Origin: JAWXCE01 sp033764775
GTDB taxonomy: Bacteria > Pseudomonadota > Alphaproteobacteria > Rhizobiales > Rhodomicrobiaceae
Assembly: GCA_033764775.1 (NCBI GenBank)
Contig: JANRIQ010000027.1
Coordinates: forward strand, 186,001 to 250,000
Length of the DNA stretch: 64,000 nucleotides
Direction: 5' to 3'
Part shown: piece after piece, positions 1 to 8,547 of the stretch
Numbering within the stretch: the stretch's first letter is position 1
Layout of the letters: each line of letters starts with the position of its first letter
The notes under the pieces: generated by a model
What the model was told of the DNA's origin: nothing
What the model saw: only the letters and a program-made list of their open reading frames with translations
The model's database searches: none
Made by a program: the position numbers and the translations under genes

Positions 1-1
1 T

Positions 2-607
2 GTGGCCTTTCACGATGACGCGCTCGACCGACTGACGGACGCGCAAGGCCCGGTGCGGCGCAAAACTGCGGCCGCGCTCTCTCGCATTCTCTTGCGCGGC
101 GGCGCCGACCGCATCCTGCCGCTTGCCGACCTCCTAAGCCTCGTCGGAGGGCGCACGCCACTGCTTCTCGAGGTGAAATGCGATGCGGAGAACGCGGCCC
201 GGTTCGGGGCGCGGGTGGCGGGAGCGCTCGATGGATATCGGGGGCCAGTGGCGGTGATGTCGTTCGAGCCGCGCGCGGTTGGCGCGGCGCGCGTCGTGCG
301 GCCAGGATTGCTGCGCGGCCTTGTCGCCATGCGCTTCACGGCGGCGGATTGGCCAAAGCTCCGGCCCGGGGCCCGGTTGGCGCGGACGTGGCTTGTGTCT
401 GCGCCCTGGACCCGGCCGCATTTCATCGCGTACGACTGCGTCGCCTTACCGCATCCCGCCCCCGCTCTCATGCGCATCGCGGGCGCGCCGGTTTTTGCAT
501 GGACGGTCACGTCCGACGGGCAAGCGTCTTGCGTAAAGCGCCATGCCGACGCCATCATCTTTGAAGGGTTCAAACCCGATGCACGACACGCCATGCCCCC
601 TGCCTGA
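2..607 (+). CDS. Glycerophosphodiester phosphodiesterase, 3' part
   Basis: This is the C-terminal part of a GDPD-family phosphodiesterase, which hydrolyses glycerophosphodiesters to glycerol-3-phosphate and an alcohol. The frame is open to the window edge, so the true start lies upstream. The first residues read VAFHDDALDRLT, matching the family motif in which a His and an Asp precede a DxLDRxT stretch. A later LLEVK (near residue 56) matches the metal-binding E-x-K strand of the TIM barrel. The usual length is about 240-260 residues and 201 are present, so little more than the first strand and the HRG motif is missing. The 3' end overlaps the likely start of the next gene by 29 bp, which suggests translational coupling. 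Confidence 0.85.
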   Translation: MAFHDDALDRLTDAQGPVRRKTAAALSRILLRGGADRILPLADLLSLVGGRTPLLLEVKCDAENAARFGARVAGALDGYRGPVAVMSFEPRAVGAARVVRPGLLRGLVAMRFTAADWPKLRPGARLARTWLVSAPWTRPHFIAYDCVALPHPAPALMRIAGAPVFAWTVTSDGQASCVKRHADAIIFEGFKPDARHAMPPA

Positions 608-1769
608 GACGGCGCATCGCGTGCGCGTGCTGTCGCGCATCGCCGACCTGCCGCCCGAGACCTGGGACGCCTGCGCCAATCCGGCGAGCTCGCCGCACGA
701 TCCATTCATGTCGCACGCCTTCCTGCGCTGCCTTGAGGAAAGCGGCTCCGCATCGGCCCGGGCGGGCTGGTCGCCGCGCCATCTGGCGCTTGAGGCCGGC
801 GAGCGCGTCTTGGCCGTGATGCCGCTCTATCTGAAATCGCACAGCATGGGCGAGTATGTGTTCGACCATTCCTTCGCCGACGCCTATGCGCGGGCGGGCG
901 GGCGCTATTACCCCAAGCTGCAGACGGCCGCGCCTTTCACGCCCGTCACGGGGCGACGCATTCTTGCGCGCGACGGCGTCGATGCGGCCATCGCGGAAGC
1001 GGCCCTAACCGCGGCGGCGCGTGGGCTGGCGGAGGCGGAGGGCGCCTCGTCCCATCACCTGACCTTCCTCACGCGAGGGGAATGGGAGCGGCTGGGGGAC
1101 CTTGGCTATCTCCGCCGCACCGGCGTCCAGTTCCATTGGCGCAACGAGGGGTACGAACGCTTCGACGATTTCCTGGAGCGCTTCGCCTCCCGCAAGCGCA
1201 AGGCGGTGAAAAAGGAGCGCCGCGACGCGCTCGCGGGCGGCCTCACGGTGGAATGGCTCACGGGCGCCGCCATCACCGAGGCGCATTGGGATGCGTTTTT
1301 CGCGTTCTACATGGACACCGGCGGCCGCAAGTGGGGCCGCCCTTATCTCAATCGGCGCTTCTTCAGCCTGGCGGGCGCCGCCATGGGCGAGCGACTGTTG
1401 CTCATCTTGGCGAAGGACGGCGCACGCCCCATCGCGGGCGCGCTCAATGTGATCGGCGGCGACACGCTGTTCGGCCGCTACTGGGGCTGCGTGGAGGAGC
1501 GCCCATTCCTTCATTTCGAGCTGTGCTACCATCAGGCCATCGACTACGCCATCGCCCATGGACTGAACCGCGTGGAGGCCGGGGCGCAAGGGGAGCACAA
1601 GCTCGCGCGCGGCTATCTGCCGGAGACGACCTACAGCGCGCATTGGTTCGCGCACCCGGGCCTTAGCGCCGCTGTTGAGCGCTATCTGGAGCGGGAGCGG
1701 CCCGCGGTGGAGGAGGAGCGGCGGCTGCTGCTCGAGCAATCGCCCTTTAAACGCGACGAGCCGGGTTGA
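579..1769 (+). CDS. FemAB/GNAT-like acyltransferase (DUF482, COG3146 type)
   Basis: A 396-residue cytoplasmic protein of the DUF482 family, often annotated as a peptidoglycan-biosynthesis or GNAT-type N-acyltransferase. Visible hallmarks are the N-terminal PFMSHAFLRCLEESGS stretch, the YYPKLQTAAPFTPVTGRR block, and a C-terminal segment ending in EAGAQGEHKLARGYLPETTYSAHW. These belong to the double acyl-CoA N-acyltransferase fold. The start at 579 (MHDTP) is preferred over an in-frame ATG at 543 because the longer form would add a poorly conserved N-terminus inside the upstream gene. The substrate is unknown. The family frequently sits near HIT and GDPD genes in alphaproteobacteria, as here. 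Confidence 0.85.
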   Translation: MHDTPCPLPETAHRVRVLSRIADLPPETWDACANPASSPHDPFMSHAFLRCLEESGSASARAGWSPRHLALEAGERVLAVMPLYLKSHSMGEYVFDHSFADAYARAGGRYYPKLQTAAPFTPVTGRRILARDGVDAAIAEAALTAAARGLAEAEGASSHHLTFLTRGEWERLGDLGYLRRTGVQFHWRNEGYERFDDFLERFASRKRKAVKKERRDALAGGLTVEWLTGAAITEAHWDAFFAFYMDTGGRKWGRPYLNRRFFSLAGAAMGERLLLILAKDGARPIAGALNVIGGDTLFGRYWGCVEERPFLHFELCYHQAIDYAIAHGLNRVEAGAQGEHKLARGYLPETTYSAHWFAHPGLSAAVERYLERERPAVEEERRLLLEQSPFKRDEPG

Positions 1770-1826
1770 TCCGGCCGTCGCAAGCTGATAACCGGCCGAA
1801 ACGCCGACACAGGGAGACCGACCCGG

Positions 1827-2261
1827 ATGACCGATACGCCCGCTTACGACGACGCCAATGTGTTCGCCAGGATTTTGCGCGGCGAGCTTCCCGCGCACAA
1901 AATCTATGAGGATGAGCGCACGCTCGCCTTCATGGACATCATGCCGCGAGCGGCGGGGCACGCGCTCGTCATTCCCAAGGCGCCGGCGCGCAACATCCTC
2001 GACGCAGCGCCGGACGACTTGGCCGCGGTCATCGCCGTGACGCAGAAAGTGGCGAAAGCGGCGAAAACGGCGTTCGGCGCCGACGGCGTCTCGGTGCATC
2101 AGTTTTCCGAAAAGGCCGGCGGGCAGGAGGTCTTTCACCTACACTTTCACGTCATTCCCCGCCGGGCGGGCGAGGATCTGGGGCCGGCTGGCGTCATGGG
2201 AGATCAAGCCGCGATCGCTGAGCGCGCGCAGACGCTGCGCGACGCGCTGGCGCGCATCTGA
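1827..2261 (+). CDS. HIT (histidine triad) family protein
   Basis: A 144-residue histidine-triad nucleotide hydrolase/transferase of the Hint branch. The catalytic HxHxH motif is visible as HLHFHVIP near residue 109. The N-terminal FARILRGELPAHKIYEDERTLAFMDIMP and ALVIPKAPARN segments are typical of Hint proteins acting on AMP-lysine or purine phosphoramidates. A GGGAGA ribosome-binding site sits upstream of the ATG. The gene lies 57 bp behind the acyltransferase and faces degQ. The physiological substrate cannot be inferred. Confidence 0.92.
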   Translation: MTDTPAYDDANVFARILRGELPAHKIYEDERTLAFMDIMPRAAGHALVIPKAPARNILDAAPDDLAAVIAVTQKVAKAAKTAFGADGVSVHQFSEKAGGQEVFHLHFHVIPRRAGEDLGPAGVMGDQAAIAERAQTLRDALARI

Positions 2262-2288
2262 AGGAGGCGTCCGAAACAAGATGCGAGG

Positions 2289-2333
2289 CGCCGCCGCGGC
2301 GGCGTTTCAAGCGCAAGCGTGTCCCCTGAGGGG
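2289..2333. terminator. GC-rich hairpins between convergent HIT and degQ genes
   Basis: The 74-bp gap between two convergent genes contains a perfect 16-bp palindrome (CGCCGCCG/CGGCGGCG, 2289-2304) followed by TTTC. It also has a CCCC-TGA-GGGG hairpin at 2323-2333 just behind the degQ stop codon. Neither has a strong U-run, so terminator function is inferred from position and stem strength. Confidence 0.4.
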
Positions 2334-2335
2334 CG

Positions 2336-3847
2336 TTACTTCTGGATCGGCACCGTGATGAAATTCATGGAGCCGGTCGCGTCCGCGAGCAGGAGGAGCG
2401 CCGTTTTGCGCTTCATCTCGCGCAACTGGCGCACGCGGCGGGCGAACTCCGCAGGAGTTGCCACCTTTTCGTTCGTCACCTCCAGGATCACGTCGCCCGG
2501 CTTGATGCTCTTGTCGCTCGCCTCGCCCGACGGGTCGACCTCGGTGACCACGACGCCGTTCACCGACTTGTCGATGTCGAAGCGTGCGCGCAGCTCGTCG
2601 CTCATCGGCGCGAGGGCAAGACCCATGACGAACTGGGCGTTGGGTTTCGCCTCGGTCTTTTTGACCTTGGGCGGCGCCTCGCCTTCGTCAAGCCGTTCGA
2701 TGCGGGCGGTCGCCACCTTGCGCTCGCCCTCGCGCCAGTAGCGGATTTCCACCTGCTTGCCGACCTCGGTCTGGGCCACGATGCGGGGCAGCCCGCGCAA
2801 TTCGCTGATGTCCATGCCGTCGAACTTGGTGATGATGTCGCCGACCTTCAGGCCGGCCTTCGCCGCGGGGCCGTCGGGGGTCACGCTGGCGATGAGAGCG
2901 CCGCCGGTCTGGGGAAGCCCGAGGCTTTCGGCGATCTCCTCGCCCACGGTCTGAATGCGCACGCCGAGCCAGCCGCGCCGGGTTTCGCCGTATTTGCGCA
3001 GCTGCTCCACCACCTGCGCGACCGTGTTCGACGGCACCGCGAAGCCGATGCCGATCGAACCGCCAGTGGGCGAGATGATGGCCGTGTTGATGCCGATGAC
3101 CTCGCCGTCCATGTTGAACAGCGGGCCGCCGGAGTTGCCGCGGTTGATGGCGGCGTCCGTCTGCAGGAATTCGTCATAGGGACCGGCGTTGATGTCCCGG
3201 CGGGTCGCCGACAGGATGCCGACGGTGACCGAACCGCCCAGGCCGAACGGATTGCCGACCGCCATCACCCAGTCGCCCACGCGCATCTTGCCGCTGTCGC
3301 CGAACGGGACGGCCTGCAGCGGCTTTTTCGGCTCGACGCGCAGGACGGCGAGGTCGATCTTGATGTCCTTGCCGATGATCTCGACGACTTTCAGCTTGGA
3401 GCCGTCAGGGAAATTCACATAGATGTCGTCGGCGCCCTCGATCACGTGGTTGTTGGTGATGACAATGCCGCGCGGGTCGATGACGAAGCCGGAGCCGAGC
3501 GAGCTGACGCGCTTGGAGCCGTCGCCGCGCTGCTGGCGATCCAGAAAGTCCTCGAAGAAATCCTCAAGCGGCGCGCCCTGTTGCGGGGTGCGCGGGGTCG
3601 GAATGTTCTGGACGCCCTTGAACGCCTGCTCGGTCGAGATGTTGACCACGGCGCCTTGAAGCTTCTCGGCGATGTCGGCGACCGAACGCGGGCCGCGCTC
3701 CACGCTCGCCGCGCCAGCCATCGGTTTATCGCTTGCGGCGCCAGCGAAGAGCGCGAGGATGGCGCCGAGCGCAGCGCCTTGGATGAAACGCCGGTTCAAC
3801 AGAAAGGAGGAACGCAAGCCGGTTTGCTCTTTGACGTGACTGCTCAT
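2336..3847 (-). CDS. degQ: Periplasmic serine endoprotease, Do/DegQ (HtrA) family
   Basis: A 503-residue HtrA-type protease/chaperone that degrades misfolded envelope proteins. The N-terminus has a signal-anchor or signal peptide (hydrophobic run FIQGAALGAILALFAGAA). The trypsin-like domain carries the triad His134 (TNNHVIEG), Asp165 (KIDLAVL) and Ser239 (NRGNSGGPL). Two PDZ domains follow, with GWLGVRIQ opening the first and a second near the C-terminus (VVVTEVDPSGEASDKSIKPGDVI). The start at 3847 (MSSHVKEQ) is preferred over an in-frame ATG at 3892 because it directly precedes the signal sequence. It lies downstream of hflK-hflC on the same strand, a common alphaproteobacterial arrangement linking envelope quality-control functions. 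Confidence 0.95.
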   Translation of the reverse strand: MSSHVKEQTGLRSSFLLNRRFIQGAALGAILALFAGAASDKPMAGAASVERGPRSVADIAEKLQGAVVNISTEQAFKGVQNIPTPRTPQQGAPLEDFFEDFLDRQQRGDGSKRVSSLGSGFVIDPRGIVITNNHVIEGADDIYVNFPDGSKLKVVEIIGKDIKIDLAVLRVEPKKPLQAVPFGDSGKMRVGDWVMAVGNPFGLGGSVTVGILSATRRDINAGPYDEFLQTDAAINRGNSGGPLFNMDGEVIGINTAIISPTGGSIGIGFAVPSNTVAQVVEQLRKYGETRRGWLGVRIQTVGEEIAESLGLPQTGGALIASVTPDGPAAKAGLKVGDIITKFDGMDISELRGLPRIVAQTEVGKQVEIRYWREGERKVATARIERLDEGEAPPKVKKTEAKPNAQFVMGLALAPMSDELRARFDIDKSVNGVVVTEVDPSGEASDKSIKPGDVILEVTNEKVATPAEFARRVRQLREMKRKTALLLLADATGSMNFITVPIQK

Positions 3848-3989
3848 TCTCGTATTTGCCTCGCCTCGCCTCGCCGCGGTTCGCCGCTGCAATTCTCAAT
3901 AAGGCCTTAGAGTGTAGCAAAAGCTTTTGCGGCTCGCCAGAGGCAGGCGGACGGGCGCGGCGGAGGTCATGCGCCTCCGCCGGGCGCTT

Positions 3990-4880
3990 TTATCGGGGCG
4001 GCCCAGCCGGCGCCGCCGGCCCCGTGGGGTTGTTAAAGAACCGGAAAAACTCCGAGTTCGGCGAAAGCACCAGGCGCGTGTCGCCGGGCTTCAGGGCCTC
4101 CTCATACGCCTGCATGGAGCGGTAGAACGCGAAGAAGTTCGGGTCTTGCTTGAAGGCTTCGGCGTAAATCTGGTTGCGCAGGCCGTCGCCCTCGCCGCGC
4201 AGCCGCTCAGCGTCGCGGTTGGCCTCGGCGATGAGGATCGTCACCTGGCGGTCGGCGTTGGCGCGGATGGTCTGCGCCAACTCGGCCCCTTGCGCGCGGA
4301 TCTCGTTGCTTTCGCGCTGGCGCTCCGTTTGCATCCGCCGGAAAATGGCCTGGCTGTTCGGCTCGGGCAGATCGGCGCGTTTGATGCGCACGTCCACCAC
4401 CTCCATGCCGAGGTTTTTGGCGTCCGCGTTGACCGTCTGCGCGATCTGGGTCATGAGCGCCTCGCGGCGGTCGCGCACCACATCACTGAAGGTCGACGCG
4501 CCCACGATGCGGCGCAGGGTCGAGTCGATGATGTTGTCGAGCCGGCTGGCGGCGCCGACCTCGTTGCGCACCGTCTGATAGTATTTCAGCGGATCGGTGA
4601 TGCGGTAGCGCGCGAACGCGTCCACCACCAGCCGCTTCTGGTCGGACGCGATCACCTCCTGCGGCTGGCTGTCCAGATCGAGGATGCGCTTGTCGAAAAA
4701 CTCGACCGATTGCACGAACGGGATTTTGAACTGCAGGCCGGGCGCGGTCACGATCTTCACCGGCTCGCCGAATTGCAGCACGATGGCTTGCTGCGTCTGG
4801 CTGACGATGAAGAACGACTGCAGAGCCGCGAACGCGGCGCCGCCCAAAAGCACCAGGAATATGGCGGAGAGGGTTCTCAT
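3990..4880 (-). CDS. hflC: HflC, SPFH/prohibitin-family modulator of FtsH
   Basis: A 296-residue inner-membrane protein with one N-terminal transmembrane segment (about residues 4-24) and a periplasmic SPFH/band-7 domain. HflC forms a cage with HflK around the FtsH protease and modulates its activity. The family signature includes VSQTQQAIVLQFGEPVKIVTAPGL and the KRLVVDAFARYRITDPLKYYQ stretch. A helical, charged QAIFRRMQTERQRESNEIRAQGAE segment then forms the predicted coiled coil. It follows hflK after a 17-bp gap and probably shares its transcript. The 142-bp gap before degQ leaves room for a separate degQ promoter. Confidence 0.96.
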   Translation of the reverse strand: MRTLSAIFLVLLGGAAFAALQSFFIVSQTQQAIVLQFGEPVKIVTAPGLQFKIPFVQSVEFFDKRILDLDSQPQEVIASDQKRLVVDAFARYRITDPLKYYQTVRNEVGAASRLDNIIDSTLRRIVGASTFSDVVRDRREALMTQIAQTVNADAKNLGMEVVDVRIKRADLPEPNSQAIFRRMQTERQRESNEIRAQGAELAQTIRANADRQVTILIAEANRDAERLRGEGDGLRNQIYAEAFKQDPNFFAFYRSMQAYEEALKPGDTRLVLSPNSEFFRFFNNPTGPAAPAGPPR

Positions 4881-4897
4881 GGCTTTTGTCCTATCCG

Positions 4898-6019
4898 TCA
4901 GTTGCGGGGTTTGGCGAGTTCGTTGAGAGGCAGATACGGCACGACGCCGCCTGAGCCTCCGCCCTTCTCGTCGATGATGATCTTGTCCATGTTCCCGAGA
5001 ACCTTCTCCATGGTTTCGAGAAAGATGCGCTGGCGCGTCACGTCGGGCGCCTTGGCGTACTCCTCATAAACCTTCAGAAAGCGTTCGGTGCGGCCCCGCG
5101 CCTCGGCGACGGCCTGTTCGCGATAGGCTTGCGCGGCCTGCAGAATCTTCTGCGCCTCGCCGCGCGCCTCGGGGATGACCTTGTTGGCGTAGCCTTGCGC
5201 CTCGTTCTGCAAGCGCTCCTGGTCGGCCCGCGCGGCCTGCACGTCGCGGAATGCGTCGATCACCTGCGATGGCGGATCGACCTTTTGCAGGTTCACCTGA
5301 GTCACCTCGACGCCAGCGCCGTACTGATCGAGCGTGCGCTGCATGAGCGCGAGCACCGCGTCCTCGGTCTCTTTGCGGCTCTTCGTCAGGATGGGGGTGA
5401 TCTCGTTGCGGCCGATCACCTCGCGCATGGCGCTCTCGGCGATGGCCTTCACGGTGGAGGGCGGATCCTGAATGTTGAACAGATAGGCGGCGGCGTCCTT
5501 GATGCGCCACAACACGACGAAGTCGATGTCGACGATGTTCTCGTCGCCAGTGAGCATCAGGCTTTCCTTCGGCACGTCCCCGGACACCGGAGCGGACCCC
5601 GCGAAAGGCGATGTGGAGCCGGAGGTGAAGAAGCCGATCTCCGACCGGTTGAAGAACGTCACATTGGGGGTGTAGACCGTCTCGATCGGGTGCGGCCAGC
5701 GGAAGTTCAGGCCTGGGTTCATGGTGCGGTCGAATTTGCCGAACCGCAGCACCACGCCGATCTGCTCAGGCTGAACGCGCACTGTGAAGCCGTAAATGCC
5801 GACGGCCACGAGGCCGCCAAAGATCAACAGCGCCATCAGCAGCCCGCTGAAGCCGCCGCCCGGCATGGCCTGCTTCAGCCGGTCCTGACTGCGCTTCAAA
5901 AGCTCCTCGAGATCGGGCGACTGCCCCGCGGGACCGCCGCCGCCCGGCCCTTGCCCCCAAGGACCGCCGCTTCCGCCGCCCTTCCAGCCGCCGCCGCCGC
6001 CGTTTTGACTCCAAGGCAT
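4898..6019 (-). CDS. hflK: HflK, SPFH/prohibitin-family modulator of FtsH
   Basis: A 373-residue partner of HflC. The N-terminus is very Gly/Pro/Trp-rich (MPWSQNGGGGGWKGGG), typical of HflK. One transmembrane helix (LLMALLIFGGLVAVGIYGFTV) follows, then the SPFH domain starting RVQPEQIGVVLRFGKF and a long helical region (DVQAARADQERLQNEAQGYANKVIPEARGEAQ). The start at 6019 is supported by a GAAAGAGGA ribosome-binding site and by the family N-terminus. An upstream in-frame ATG at 6331 would add about 100 unrelated residues. It is the first gene of the hflK-hflC unit, with a good promoter candidate about 120 bp upstream. Confidence 0.96.
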   Translation of the reverse strand: MPWSQNGGGGGWKGGGSGGPWGQGPGGGGPAGQSPDLEELLKRSQDRLKQAMPGGGFSGLLMALLIFGGLVAVGIYGFTVRVQPEQIGVVLRFGKFDRTMNPGLNFRWPHPIETVYTPNVTFFNRSEIGFFTSGSTSPFAGSAPVSGDVPKESLMLTGDENIVDIDFVVLWRIKDAAAYLFNIQDPPSTVKAIAESAMREVIGRNEITPILTKSRKETEDAVLALMQRTLDQYGAGVEVTQVNLQKVDPPSQVIDAFRDVQAARADQERLQNEAQGYANKVIPEARGEAQKILQAAQAYREQAVAEARGRTERFLKVYEEYAKAPDVTRQRIFLETMEKVLGNMDKIIIDEKGGGSGGVVPYLPLNELAKPRN

Positions 6020-6142
6020 GGTCGAAAATCCTCTTTCCCGGTGACGCTTCTCGTTGATGCTGAAATTGCGTGGAAGCGGAACGCTGTTGCCGATTAAGCT
6101 ATCCGCCGCGCCGATACCATCGCGGAGGGAGAGTTCCTTCGC

Positions 6143-6171
6143 TTTATAAGCACGCAAGCCGCGCTTCGCAA
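6143..6171 (-). promoter_or_regulatory. Candidate sigma-70-type promoter for hflK
   Basis: Read on the minus strand, TTGCGA (6171-6166) and TATAAA (6148-6143) are separated by exactly 17 bp, a near-consensus -35/-10 pair. It lies in the 224-bp gap between folA and hflK, giving a leader of roughly 120 nt. The match is seen in the sequence; use as a promoter is inferred. Confidence 0.5.
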
Positions 6172-6243
6172 TGGAGCGTGACAGCGCGCCCGGGTCTTGG
6201 AGCGGCCGCGGCGGATTAAATTTTGGAAATTGGTCAACGGCCT

Positions 6244-6750
6244 TTAGCGCACGCGTTCGTAGACGAGCGCGGTGTAGTCGAAGTCGTCGCCAGCTCCGCG
6301 CTCGACAGGGCGGCGCGAAGTTTCCCGCCACTCCGCCGGGTCTGGGCCGGGCAGAAACACGTCGCCGTCGACGACGGCGTGGACGCGCGTCAAGTAAAGC
6401 CGCGAGGCGTAAGGCTCGGCCGCCGCGAAAATCTGGGCGCCGCCGATGACGAAAATTTCCTCAGCTCCGCCCGGGGCCTCCCGCGCCAGACGCAGGGAGT
6501 CCTCAAGGCTCGCGGCCGCGAGGACGCCCGGCGCCGTGAAGCCCGAGCGGGTAATGACGATGTTCGTGCGGCCGTCGAGCACGCCGGGGAGCGACTGGAA
6601 CGTCTTGCGGCCCATCACGACAGGCTTGCCCATGGTGAGGCGGCGAAACATGCGCAGCTCGGACTTAAGCCGCCAGGGCAGCGCGCCGTCGCGGCCGATG
6701 ACGCCGTTTTCCGAGACCGCGACGACGAAGGCGATGATAGGCTCAGTCAT
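6244..6750 (-). CDS. folA: Dihydrofolate reductase
   Basis: A 168-residue dihydrofolate reductase that regenerates tetrahydrofolate with NADPH. Visible signatures are the N-terminal IIAFVVAVSENGVIGRDGALPWRL (Met20-loop region), MGKPVVMGRKTFQSLP for NADPH binding, and EEIFVIGGAQIF near the C-terminal half. It overlaps the thyA stop by 4 bp (ATGA), so the two are translationally coupled. ThyA generates the dihydrofolate that FolA reduces. The ATG at 6750 aligns with the normal family N-terminus. Confidence 0.96.
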   Translation of the reverse strand: MTEPIIAFVVAVSENGVIGRDGALPWRLKSELRMFRRLTMGKPVVMGRKTFQSLPGVLDGRTNIVITRSGFTAPGVLAAASLEDSLRLAREAPGGAEEIFVIGGAQIFAAAEPYASRLYLTRVHAVVDGDVFLPGPDPAEWRETSRRPVERGAGDDFDYTALVYERVR

Positions 6751-7541
6751 ACGGCGATGGGCGCCTTGATCGCCGGGTGCGGGTCGTAGCCTTCGAGGGT
6801 AAAATCCGAATACTCAAATTCAAGCACGTCCGTTTTCGCTGGGTTTAGAGTCATGCGCGGCAGCGGGCGCGGCTCGCGCGCTAGCTGCGTCTCCGCCTGT
6901 TCCAGATGGTTGAGATAGAGATGCGCGTCGCCGAGCGTGTGGATGAACTCGCCCGCTTTCAGCCCCGTCGCCTGCGCCATCATCATTGTCAGCAGGCTGT
7001 ACGACGCGATGTTGAACGGCACGCCGAGGAAAATGTCCGCCGAACGCTGGTAAAGCTGGCATGAAAGCCGCCCCTCGGCCACGTAAAACTGGAACAGGCA
7101 GTGGCAGGGGGGGAGCGCCATCGCCTCCACGTCCGCCGGATTCCAGGCGCTGACGATATGGCGGCGCGAGTGCGGGTTGGCGCGCAAGGCGGCCTGAACT
7201 GCAGCAATCTGGTCGATCGTGCGCCCGTCCGGCGCCGCCCAGGAGCGCCACTGCTTGCCGTAGACCGGCCCCAGCTCGCCCTCCGGCGAGGCCCACTCGT
7301 CCCAGATGCTGACGCCGTTGTCCGTCAGGTAGCGCGTGTTCGTCGCGCCGGAAAGAAACCAGATGAGTTCGTGGATGATCGACTTCACGTGCAGCCGCTT
7401 GGTCGTGATGAGCGGGAAGCCGTCCGCCAGATCGAATCGCATCTGCCAGCCGAACACGGAGCGCGTGCCGACGCCGGTGCGGTCGGAGCGCTCGGCGCCC
7501 CGCTCCTTCACATGCCGCAACAGGTCAAGATACTGCTTCAT
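6747..7541 (-). CDS. thyA: Thymidylate synthase
   Basis: A 264-residue thymidylate synthase, the exact length of the E. coli enzyme, converting dUMP to dTMP with methylene-tetrahydrofolate. The nucleophilic cysteine is Cys146 in ALPPCHCLFQFYV. Substrate-binding motifs RSVFGWQMRFDL, HVKSIIHELIWFLSG and RRHIVSAWNP are intact. It heads the thyA-folA pair, with stop and start codons overlapping. No ThyX was seen in the window. Confidence 0.97.
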   Translation of the reverse strand: MKQYLDLLRHVKERGAERSDRTGVGTRSVFGWQMRFDLADGFPLITTKRLHVKSIIHELIWFLSGATNTRYLTDNGVSIWDEWASPEGELGPVYGKQWRSWAAPDGRTIDQIAAVQAALRANPHSRRHIVSAWNPADVEAMALPPCHCLFQFYVAEGRLSCQLYQRSADIFLGVPFNIASYSLLTMMMAQATGLKAGEFIHTLGDAHLYLNHLEQAETQLAREPRPLPRMTLNPAKTDVLEFEYSDFTLEGYDPHPAIKAPIAV

Positions 7542-7559
7542 GCACCGAGTCTAGCCGAT

Positions 7560-8396
7560 TCAGCGCGGGGCCTCCACGCGCGCGCGTATCGCGGCCAGTT
7601 CGGCCTTCACCTCGCGCAACTCCTTAACGATCTCGCCCATGTTCGCGGCGTCGCGCACCCGGTCGGCGGCCATCTCGGCCTCCTGCTCCTGCTGCATGGC
7701 GTCCACGATGATGCCGATGAACAGGTTGAGCACGGCGAAGCTGGTGCTGAGGATGAACACCAGGAAAAACAGCCACGCCGTCGGGTGCTTCTCCATCACT
7801 TGATTGGCCATGTCGGCCCAGCCTTCGAGCGTCATCACCACGAACAGGGAGAACGCCGATTTGCCGAGTGTGCCGAACAGTTCTGGCGCCGTCTCGCCGT
7901 ACAGCTTCGTCGCCATCACCGCGAAGACGTAGAGGATGAGCAGCAGCAGCATGATGACCGCGCCCATGCCGGGTATGGCCTGCATCAGCCCGTTCACCAC
8001 GCGCCGCATCGACTGCACGGTGGAGATAAGCCGCAGGGCGCGGATGACGCGCAAGGAGCGCAGCACCGCCAAGTTCCCCGTGTCCGGCGCGAGCGCGATG
8101 GCGACGACCACGAAATCGAACACGCTCCACGGGTCGCGCCAGAACGCCGCGCGGTAGACGAACAGGCGCGCGGCGATCTCAACGACGAAAATCGCGAGGA
8201 TGGCGGTATCAAGCGCCTCGATGACTGGCCCGGCGGCGGCCATCACCGTGCCGCTCGTCTCCAGCCCCAACGTGACGGCGTTCACGACGATAAGCGCGGT
8301 GATGAACCGCTCCCACCACTTCTGCTCGATCACGGCGCGGATGCGCTCGCGCCAGTTTGCGCTCGTCGCGTTCAAGGTTTCGGACTTCGGGGGCAT
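7560..8396 (-). CDS. Single-domain voltage-gated cation channel (BacNav/BacCav family)
   Basis: A 278-residue, six-transmembrane, one-repeat voltage-gated channel that would assemble as a tetramer in the inner membrane. S1 starts near residue 30. S4 (about 110-132) carries arginines at 113, 116, 119 and 122 in the every-third-residue pattern of a voltage sensor. The pore loop reads TLEGWAD (189-195), and S6 spans about 207-232. The C-terminal tail is Glu-rich and helical, as in the coiled-coil tail of NaChBac-like channels. The start at 8396 has a perfect GGAGG ribosome-binding site, and upstream in-frame starts are rejected. Sodium channels of the family have Glu-Ser-Trp in the filter. Here a Gly follows the Glu and an Asp ends the filter, so calcium permeability is plausible (see findings). 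Confidence 0.92.
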   Translation of the reverse strand: MPPKSETLNATSANWRERIRAVIEQKWWERFITALIVVNAVTLGLETSGTVMAAAGPVIEALDTAILAIFVVEIAARLFVYRAAFWRDPWSVFDFVVVAIALAPDTGNLAVLRSLRVIRALRLISTVQSMRRVVNGLMQAIPGMGAVIMLLLLILYVFAVMATKLYGETAPELFGTLGKSAFSLFVVMTLEGWADMANQVMEKHPTAWLFFLVFILSTSFAVLNLFIGIIVDAMQQEQEAEMAADRVRDAANMGEIVKELREVKAELAAIRARVEAPR

Positions 8397-8547
8397 GATC
8401 GAACCTCCGCATCTGATTTGCTTTGGGCGGACATTAGAATGCCGGGCCGCAAGCGCAAGTCCGCTCGCTCCGCCGGAAAGGACGTTTGACGCGCGCTTCA
8501 GGTCTCTTCTAGATACAGACGCGTTTGACAACTTTGTGAAGGCGGCG

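Noticed and set aside
3927..5069. Long plus-strand open frame antisense to hflC/hflK
   Set aside because: It encodes no recognisable motif and is explained by high-GC codon bias opposite two clear genes.
6020..6331. Extension of HflK by about 100 N-terminal residues
   Set aside because: The extension lacks family similarity, would run through the candidate promoter, and the internal ATG has a good ribosome-binding site.
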